DNA of 64,000 nt from Glycomyces tenuis DSM 44171. Its GTDB lineage: Bacteria; Actinomycetota; Actinomycetes; Mycobacteriales; Micromonosporaceae. Below are positions 31,446 through 37,372 of the stretch, one piece after another (within the stretch, counting starts at the first letter, position 1; every line of letters begins with the position of its first letter). Made by a program: the position numbers and the translations under genes. Below the pieces are notes generated by a model, which saw nothing but the letters and a program-made list of their open reading frames with translations, was not told the DNA's origin and made no database searches. Where the stretch lies: assembly GCF_000427885.1 (NCBI RefSeq), contig NZ_ATYW01000003.1:1-64000 (forward strand). Reading direction: 5' to 3'.

Positions 31446-31559
31446 ATGAGGACCAGAAGAGTCAACGTCCGCAAGCGCCAACAGCGTCCCAATAAGTGGG
31501 ACGAAGCGAAGGCGGAGGCGCTGCGCGCCCTCCAGGAATCGCTCGACCGACGCCAGTAG
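31446..31559 (+). CDS. 37-residue basic microprotein
   Basis: A short frame encodes a 37-residue protein beginning MRTRRVNVRKRQQRPNKWDE and continuing as a helix (AKAEALRALQESLDRRQ). It is strongly basic at the N-terminus and amphipathic at the C-terminus. TAAGGT lies 7 nt before the ATG, matching the leaderless pattern of many neighbours, and the frame ends 46 nt before truB. Its place between MATE/rbfA and truB suggests a link to RNA or ribosomes, but this is inference only. Confidence 0.6.
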   Translation: MRTRRVNVRKRQQRPNKWDEAKAEALRALQESLDRRQ

Positions 31560-31605
31560 CCACCCGCGCCCGCCGCTCCGGCGGCCACGGTTAGCCTGTA
31601 CGACC

Positions 31606-32499
31606 GTGACCTCACCACAGCCGGGCATCATCGTCGTCGACAAGCCGCAGGGCATCACCTCGCACGGGGTGGTGTCGCGGATGCGCCGCATCTGCGGCAC
31701 CCGCAAGGTCGGCCACGGCGGCACGCTCGACCCCATGGCCACCGGTGTGCTCATCGTCGCCGTCGGCAAGGCCACCAAGCTGCTCACCTACGTCTCCGGG
31801 CTCGACAAGGCCTACGCCGCGACGATCCGCCTCGGGCAGGCCACCGTCACCGACGACGCCGAAGGCGAGGTGACCGCGACCGCCGACGCCTCGGCCGTGA
31901 CCGAGGAGGCCGTGCGCGAGGCCCTGGCCGCGATGGTCGGCGAGATCGACCAGGTCCCCAGTGCCGTCAGCGCCGTCAAGATCGACGGGAAGCGCGCCTA
32001 CAAGCGGGTCCGCGAAGGCGAGACCGTCGAGCTCGAGCCCAGGCGCGTCACCGTCGCCTCCATCGACGTCGGGCGGATCGCCCGCGGCGAGTCCCTCGAC
32101 GTCGACATCGACGTCTCCTGCTCTTCGGGCACCTACATCCGCGCCATCGCCCGCGACCTCGGCGCGGCCCTCGGCGTCGGCGGCCACCTCACCGCCCTGC
32201 GCCGCACCCGCGTCGGCGGCTTCGGCCTCGACGCCGCCGCCACCCTCGACGAGCTCGCCGACAGGAGCGAGCACGGCCGGCCGCTCGGGACGCTGCCGAT
32301 GGGCGAGGCCGCCGCCCGGCTCATGCCGACCCGCACCGCCACCGAAGCCGAGGCCAAGGCGCTCTCGTACGGCAAGTCCATCGCCGCCGCCGCGATCGAG
32401 GGCCGCTACGCCGTCCTCGACGAGCGCGGCGAGCTGCTCGCCGTCATGGTCGAGCGCGGCGAGCTCGCCAGACCCGAGACGGTCTTCGCCGCCGCCTAA
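31606..32499 (+). CDS. truB: tRNA pseudouridine-55 synthase
   Basis: Makes pseudouridine 55 in the T-loop of tRNAs. The 297-residue enzyme has the catalytic Asp42 in GHGGTLDPMATGVL, YAATIRLG, and a C-terminal PUA-like region. The GTG start lies 8 nt after TAGCCT. The antisense AraC frame runs through its stop codon without terminating (see findings). ribF, the usual next gene, is absent here. Confidence 0.95.
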   Translation: MTSPQPGIIVVDKPQGITSHGVVSRMRRICGTRKVGHGGTLDPMATGVLIVAVGKATKLLTYVSGLDKAYAATIRLGQATVTDDAEGEVTATADASAVTEEAVREALAAMVGEIDQVPSAVSAVKIDGKRAYKRVREGETVELEPRRVTVASIDVGRIARGESLDVDIDVSCSSGTYIRAIARDLGAALGVGGHLTALRRTRVGGFGLDAAATLDELADRSEHGRPLGTLPMGEAAARLMPTRTATEAEAKALSYGKSIAAAAIEGRYAVLDERGELLAVMVERGELARPETVFAAA

Positions 32500-33375
32500 G
32501 GATCTGAGGCACGCCGTGCGGAAGGCGATCGGCGTCGTCCCGGTCCGCTGGTGGAAGAACTTGTTGAAGTTCGTGGCGCTCGAGAAGCCCAGCCGCGCCC
32601 CGATCCGCGCCGCGGCCTCGTCCGAGCAGGCGAGCAGCCGCTTGGCCTCCAGGATGACCCGGCGGTCGATGAACTCCTTGGCGCCCACCCCGGCCGCCGC
32701 CAGCGTCGCCCGCGAGAGCGTGCGCGGAGAGTACGCCAGCGTCGCGGCGTAGTCGTTCAGGCGCCTGGAGTTCGCGAAGTCGCGCTCGACGGCGTCGCGG
32801 AACGCCGCGTAGACCTCGCCGGGCTCGCGCACCGGACCGGCCGGCGCCGGCAGGCACGCGACGCGCAGCACCAGGACCGCGAGCAGGTGCCGCAGGATCT
32901 GGAGCCGGACGTCCAGCGGCAGGACCTCGGTGGCCCCGAACTCCCATTGGAGTTGGCTGGCGGCGACGCGGAGGATCGGGTGGGCCTCGGCGTCCGGCAC
33001 CCGCATCACCGGCGCGTGCGGGTCCTCCGAGCCCGCCCCGATCGCGGTGTCGGGGTCCAGGAAGCCGCCCTCGAACATCACCAGCGTCCCTTCGGCGCCT
33101 TCGAGATCGCCCCACTGCTGCACCTGGCCCGGGCGCGCCCACAGCCAGTTGCCCGACCGCAGGGTGTACTCGGTGAAGTCCACCGAGTGGCGCAGCGAGC
33201 CGGAGGTGAGCGTCAGCAGGTGGTGCTTGTCCGAGCGCAGCGGGCGGGCGAGCAGGGCCGCGTCGGGACGGTCGCGGAGTTCGGCGAGTGTGAGCACCTC
33301 GACGCCGGTGGGCAAGCTCGTCGCGACGGCGAGCGGATGTACCGGATTGTCATCGTGTCGTGTTTTAACCAGCAT
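32500..33375 (-). CDS. AraC-family transcriptional regulator (3' end unresolved)
   Basis: At least 292 residues: an N-terminal cupin-like sensor domain (about 1-150) and a C-terminal AraC domain with two helix-turn-helices (RLNDYAATLAYSPRTLSRAT; RIGARLGFSSATNFNKFF), ending TPIAFRTACLRS, where the family normally stops within a few residues. In this frame no stop occurs until 31612, on the far side of truB. A one-base shift would give TAG at the truB stop. The coordinate given marks the end of the conserved domain. The ATG lies 8 nt after TAAAAT on the minus strand and is divergent from the next gene. Confidence 0.8.
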
Positions 33376-33462
33376 CAACGGGAATTTTATCCGGTATGTC
33401 ACCGTTCCATGATCAACTTCATCGAACCGGATCACCGTCCGGCGGGCGCGTAGGCTGTCGCC

Positions 33463-34107
33463 ATGGCTGAAACCAAGACCGTGGACTTCTGGTTCGACCC
33501 CGCCTGCCCGTGGGCGTGGATGACCTCCCGCTGGATCATCGAGGCGTCGAAGCTTCGCGATCTCCACATCAGATGGAACGTCATGAGCCTCTACGTGCTC
33601 AATGAACCCCACCTCGACGAGCTGCCCGATGAATACGCCGAGATGCTCCCGGGGACCCTCCCGGCGGTGCGCGTCGCCACCGCCGTGGCCGAGCAGTACG
33701 ACAACGAGACGCTCGGGCGGCTGTACACCGCCCTGGGCAACCAGATCCACCTGCGGGGCGTGAAGGACCCCGAGGAGTTCATCCCGGCGGCCCTGGAGAA
33801 GGCGGGCCTGCCGGCCGAGCTGGCCGGAGCGGCCGAGACGGAGCAGTGGGACGAGGCGCTGAAGGCCTCGCACCACCGCGGCATCGGCCTGGTCGGCACC
33901 GACGTCGGCACCCCGGTGGTGGCCGTCGAGAACGACGAGGGCGAGCGGGTCGGCCTGTTCGGCCCGGTCGTCACCCCGGCCCCGCAGGGCGAGGCCGCCG
34001 CGAAGCTGTGGGACGGCGTCTACGCGGTGACGACGACGCCGGGCTTCTACGAGCTCAAGCGCACCCGCACCAAGGGCCCCGACTTCGGCAACCTCGCCCT
34101 CGACTGA
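33463..34107 (+). CDS. DsbA-like, mycothiol-dependent nitroreductase family protein
   Basis: A 214-residue thioredoxin-fold protein resembling M. tuberculosis Rv2466c: FWFDPACPWAWMTSRW at residues 9-24, SLYVLNE, SHHRGIGLVGTDVGTP and ELKRTRTKGP. The active site reads CPWA, so the second Cys of the CPWC motif of Rv2466c is replaced by Ala, suggesting a monothiol mechanism with mycothiol. TAGGCT lies 6 nt before the ATG (leaderless). It is divergent from the AraC gene, with 87 bp between them. Confidence 0.88.
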   Translation: MAETKTVDFWFDPACPWAWMTSRWIIEASKLRDLHIRWNVMSLYVLNEPHLDELPDEYAEMLPGTLPAVRVATAVAEQYDNETLGRLYTALGNQIHLRGVKDPEEFIPAALEKAGLPAELAGAAETEQWDEALKASHHRGIGLVGTDVGTPVVAVENDEGERVGLFGPVVTPAPQGEAAAKLWDGVYAVTTTPGFYELKRTRTKGPDFGNLALD

Positions 34108-34130
34108 CCGAGACCGCCCGGACATGGACG

Positions 34131-34160
34131 ACCGGCCCCGCGCATTCGCGCGGGGCCGGT
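34131..34160. terminator. Bidirectional 13-bp hairpin terminator
   Basis: ACCGGCCCCGCGC and its exact complement flank the loop ATTC, between the convergent DsbA-like and DUF3145 genes. Confidence 0.85.
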
Positions 34161-34178
34161 CTGCGGTCGCTACTACGG

Positions 34179-34673
34179 TCAGCTGACCTGGGAGAGCCAG
34201 GACTGCTCGTCGCCGCCGGCCGCCTGGCGGTAGGGGCTCAGCTCGCGGTCCCACTCCAGACCGAGCAGCTGGTCCAGCCCGCCTCGCAGCGCCTCGGCGC
34301 TCGTGGTGGTCGCCAGCAGCGCCCGGATGCGGTCCTCGGCGATCATGATCCCGCCGCCGGCGCTCATCGCCGCGCGGTACACGCCCCGACCGGGCACGTG
34401 CATGATCCGCTCGCCGTCGACGCCCGCGCTCGGGTCCTCGGTGACCTCGAACCGCAGCATCGGCCACTGCGCCAAGGCCTTCGCGATCTCGGCGCCGACT
34501 CCCGGCTCGGCCGTCCAGGCGCGCTCGGCGCACATGGTGCCGCGCTCGGCCTCCTGCGGCGACCAGCCGAGCTTGACCGTCGCCGTACCCAGGACACGCC
34601 CGATCGCCCACTCGACGTGCGGGCACACCGCCGGCGGGCTGGAGTGGATGTAGATCACGCCGCGTGTCTGCAT
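34179..34673 (-). CDS. DUF3145 family protein
   Basis: A 164-residue protein that matches the actinobacterial DUF3145 family (MQTRGVIYIHSSPPAVCPHVEWAIGRVLG at the start; TMCAERAW and RFEVTEDPS inside). No TM or signal peptide is present. AAGGAGG precedes the ATG. The function is unknown; the family is widely conserved in actinobacteria. Confidence 0.88.
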   Translation of the reverse strand: MQTRGVIYIHSSPPAVCPHVEWAIGRVLGTATVKLGWSPQEAERGTMCAERAWTAEPGVGAEIAKALAQWPMLRFEVTEDPSAGVDGERIMHVPGRGVYRAAMSAGGGIMIAEDRIRALLATTTSAEALRGGLDQLLGLEWDRELSPYRQAAGGDEQSWLSQVS

Positions 34674-35098
34674 CGCGCACCTCCTTGGGAATCGGCGTAT
34701 CTGAGTACTGGCTCACTCCTTGTGGGGTTGTCTAACTTACGGCTCCGCAAGCGTCGCCGATGGTGAAGACGGCCTGAAGCCGCCCAACGGGTATCGACCG
34801 GGTCAAGTGAGGGATGAACTCGAACCCGGCACGCTATTCCGCTCACTTACATACTGACAGCTTCGAAAGGATCGCGCTAGGCTTAAACCGCTCCTAGCGC
34901 TCACTTTTTCTATGAGTTCGCTGCATCACGCCTGCTCCATGTGCTAGTCGGCACGGAACTCCACTGAGCTACACTTGCGCTTGACCGGCACACTGTCGGT
35001 TTTCTTTTGTGGTCCAACCCAGGTTCTGCACCCCTTCCGGGCTGCTTCCTGCGTCTGGCCGAACATTCGTCTTACACACACATGGTGAGGAGACCGGC
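34674..35098. other. 425-nt lower-GC interval without a clear gene
   Basis: The second half of this gap is clearly less GC-rich than its surroundings (about 53 percent by eye against about 70). It holds a terminator-like hairpin at 34874-34909. On the minus strand around 34930-34975 lies a bulged 9-bp hairpin (GTTCCGTGC against GCACATGGAGC). TTGACC at about 34980 may be the -35 of the downstream gene. No protein-coding frame looks real. The content could be a small RNA or a remnant of transferred DNA. Confidence 0.4.
34874..34909 (+). terminator. Rho-independent-like terminator in the low-GC gap
   Basis: GCGCTAGG (34874-34881) pairs with CCTAGCGC (34893-34900) around an 11-nt loop and is followed within a few bases by TTTTT on the plus strand. 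A classic T-tailed terminator is rare in this window, and no gene precedes it on this strand, so it may end a small RNA. Confidence 0.6.
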
Positions 35099-35452
35099 GT
35101 GGCAGCCAACACTTCGAAAACCGCACGCGCTTCCGTCAAGGCCGGACAGAAAGCAGGCGCTGCGGGCGGACTCAACGTCCTCGGTGAGTTCAAGTACCTG
35201 ATCCCGCTCAACAACGGCAAGCACGTGTACCTGCGCAACCTGACCGACGGGCGCAACCTGCACCTCGCCACCGGCTCGGAGGCCTTCGTCGAGGCCGTCA
35301 AGGCCCTGAACGAGGCCGGGCACGGCGAGAAGATCAAGGCCGAGATCGAGGCCTTCGCGGCCGACTTCCCCGCCGAGCAGGGTTGGGACACCACGCTGAA
35401 GACCCTCGAAGAGTCCGGCGCGTTCGGTGAGGTCGCAGAAGCGGCCGCCTGA
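35099..35452 (+). CDS. Conserved-looking small protein of unknown function
   Basis: A 117-residue soluble protein with a Lys/Ala-rich N-terminus (ANTSKTARASVKAGQKAG) and a compact domain (GEFKYLIPLNNGKHVYLRNLTDGRNLHLATGSEAF split by short turns). The GTG start has AGGAG 6 nt upstream. I do not recognise it. It lies alone between two T-tailed terminators, so it is a self-contained transcription unit next to lower-GC DNA. The codon use looks normal for the genome. Confidence 0.65.
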   Translation: MAANTSKTARASVKAGQKAGAAGGLNVLGEFKYLIPLNNGKHVYLRNLTDGRNLHLATGSEAFVEAVKALNEAGHGEKIKAEIEAFAADFPAEQGWDTTLKTLEESGAFGEVAEAAA

Positions 35453-35469
35453 GCTCCGATCGGACGAGA

Positions 35470-35511
35470 AGCTCCACCCTCGCACACCGCGAGGCGTGGG
35501 GCTTTTTCTTT
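35470..35511 (+). terminator. T-tailed intrinsic terminator
   Basis: AGCTCCAC pairs with GTGGGGCT (one G-T pair) over an inner CTCGC/GCGAG stem, followed directly by TTTTTCTTT. It is 17 nt after the stop of the orphan gene. Confidence 0.9.
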
Positions 35512-35580
35512 GCGCCGAAACACTGTTCGAGCGAAAGGGCGCCCCTCTCGCTTCACCCGATCGGCGTCTTTCAGCGGCGC

Positions 35581-37314
35581 CTATTCCCCGCCTTGATCGT
35601 CGGTGCACACCGGTTCGGACATCGGCACGTCGTCGACGGCGTGCACCGCGCCCACCTGGAAGCAGTAGTCCTCGGCCGGGTTCAGTCCGCCTCCGGTGAA
35701 CTCGGTGTCGGTCGTCGGCTGGCCGATCGGCTCGGCCTTCTCGTCGCCGGCCCGGATGGCGAACACGAGGTACTCCAGCCGCGACTCCTCGTCCGGAGCA
35801 TCCCAGCTCAAGGTGATCTGCCCGTCGGCCCACGACTCGATGGCGAGGTTCTGCGGCGCGCCGTCGCCCTCGGTGTTCGCCTGGTCGAGGTCCTCAGGGG
35901 AGCCGTCGGGCGACAGGAGCCACAGCCACACGGTCATGACCGCGCCGAGCACCACCGTGATCACCAGGCCGAGCACCACGTACGGCTTGAGGCCGCGCTC
36001 GTCGCGCGGGCTTCGCGGCTTGGGGGCCTTCGGCGTCTTCAGCGGCCTTGACTGGGGCCGCTTCTCGCCGTCGCGGGCGATGACCGGCGGGGCGAACACC
36101 GGCTGCTGCGGGGCGTGCGTCTGCGGGGCCTGCTGCCGCATCCACGGCGTCGCGGGCGGCTGCATGCTCACCGGTGCCTGCGGCGGCGCCGAATGCGGGG
36201 CCGCCGACACGGGCGGAGCGCTGCTCACCGGCGCCGCGCCGTCGAGCTGGGAGACGTAGCGCGGGTCGACGGCGTGCCCGAGCTGCGAGGCGTAGCCGTC
36301 GGTGCGCTCGCCGGTGACGCCCGATCCGAGCGTGTAGGCCGATTCGGGGCTCGGCGGCGGTCCGACGGGCGCGAACGGGTCGAGCGGCGCCCGCTGCGAG
36401 GGCGGCGGCCCCTCGGGGCGGAAGACCGTCTCCTCGTTGCTGACGTCGGCGATGCGCGACGGTGCCTGGGCCTTGCCGACCCCGCCGGCGGAGCCGTACA
36501 TGCCCCGCTGGAGCTCCTCGGCGAACGCCTGGCACGACTCGGGGCGCCGGTTCGGATCGCGCGAGAGCGCCTGCACCAGCAGCCCTTCGAACCACTCCGG
36601 GACGTCGTCGCGCGGGACCTTCGGCGGCGGCGCCTCCGAGGTGACGCGGGAGCGGTGCGTGTCGGGGTCGGTGCCGCCCTCGGGGTTGGCGAACGGCGCG
36701 AAGCCCGCCAGCAGGTGCCACATGCTGGAGGCCAGGCTGAACAGGTCGCTGGCCGGGGTCTGGGCCTGCCGCAGCAGCGCCTCGGGGGAGGCGTGCAGGG
36801 GCGTGAGCTTGTCGATCGCCTCGGTCGCCGACAGCGCCGCCGGGGCGCGGGCGATCCCGAAGTCGGCCAGGGCCGGGCCGTACTGGCCGCGCAGGATGTT
36901 CTGCGGTTTGACGTCGCGGTGCAGGATGTCGGCCGAGTGGGCGGCCTGGAGCGCCAGGCCGATCTTGACGCCCACGTCGATGACGTCGTCGACCGGCAGC
37001 GGACCGCCGGCCTTCAGGATCGCCGAGTACGAGCCGCCGTCGCAGTACTCCATGACGATGTACGGCCGCCCGTCCTCGGTGGCGCCGGTGTCGATGATCG
37101 AGACGATGTGGGGGTGGTTGGAGACCGCGACGGTAGCCTCGAGCTCCTTCTCGACCGAGTCGGCGGTGGTCATGTCGTCGTCGACGAGCAGGACTTTGAC
37201 CGCGACGGTCCGGTCCAGGCGCTCCTGGACGGCGCGGTAGACGAACGCGGTCGACCCGTGCGCGACCATCTCGAAGTCGCGGTAGCCGGGGATTGCCGGA
37301 GTGGGGGAGCTCAA
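35581..37314 (-). CDS. Receptor Ser/Thr protein kinase with FN3 ectodomain
   Basis: A 577-residue Hanks-type kinase. The kinase domain spans residues 10-270 with a divergent glycine loop (VAHGSTAFVYRA), Lys40, catalytic HRDVKPQN (Asp134) and DFG (Asp151). A Pro/Ala-rich linker leads to one TM (about 445-468) and an extracytoplasmic fibronectin type III-like domain of about 90 residues (PQNLAIESW ... ITLSWDAP ... YCFQVGAV). The start is TTG with only a weak ribosome-binding site. The fusion suggests sensing of a wall or polysaccharide ligand. It lies just downstream of the trehalose genes on the same strand. Confidence 0.9.
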   Translation of the reverse strand: MSSPTPAIPGYRDFEMVAHGSTAFVYRAVQERLDRTVAVKVLLVDDDMTTADSVEKELEATVAVSNHPHIVSIIDTGATEDGRPYIVMEYCDGGSYSAILKAGGPLPVDDVIDVGVKIGLALQAAHSADILHRDVKPQNILRGQYGPALADFGIARAPAALSATEAIDKLTPLHASPEALLRQAQTPASDLFSLASSMWHLLAGFAPFANPEGGTDPDTHRSRVTSEAPPPKVPRDDVPEWFEGLLVQALSRDPNRRPESCQAFAEELQRGMYGSAGGVGKAQAPSRIADVSNEETVFRPEGPPPSQRAPLDPFAPVGPPPSPESAYTLGSGVTGERTDGYASQLGHAVDPRYVSQLDGAAPVSSAPPVSAAPHSAPPQAPVSMQPPATPWMRQQAPQTHAPQQPVFAPPVIARDGEKRPQSRPLKTPKAPKPRSPRDERGLKPYVVLGLVITVVLGAVMTVWLWLLSPDGSPEDLDQANTEGDGAPQNLAIESWADGQITLSWDAPDEESRLEYLVFAIRAGDEKAEPIGQPTTDTEFTGGGLNPAEDYCFQVGAVHAVDDVPMSEPVCTDDQGGE

Positions 37315-37326
37315 GGCGGAGGCTTT

Positions 37327-37358
37327 CTGTTGGGGACGGTCTAGGACGTCCCCAACAG
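37327..37358 (-). terminator. Hairpin between trehalose operon and kinase
   Basis: CTGTTGGGGACG and CGTCCCCAACAG form a perfect 12-bp stem with an 8-nt loop, 15 nt after the stop of the OtsB-GH15 gene and 13 nt before the kinase start on the minus strand. It acts as a terminator or attenuator. Confidence 0.7.
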
Positions 37359-37372
37359 ATTAGCCGCTGCGT

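Noticed and set aside
34807..34975. A possible tRNA on the minus strand (CAAGTG...CACTTG ends, GTAGCTCAGTGG, GGTTCGAGTTC)
   Set aside because: The ends are about 168 nt apart, the T-stem does not pair, and no anticodon arm of proper size can be drawn. At most it is a decayed or chance resemblance.
35020..35070. SRP RNA-like GGAAGCAGCC and CGGAAGG words on the minus strand
   Set aside because: The words are in the wrong order for the SRP domain IV loop, and the required flanking stem is absent.
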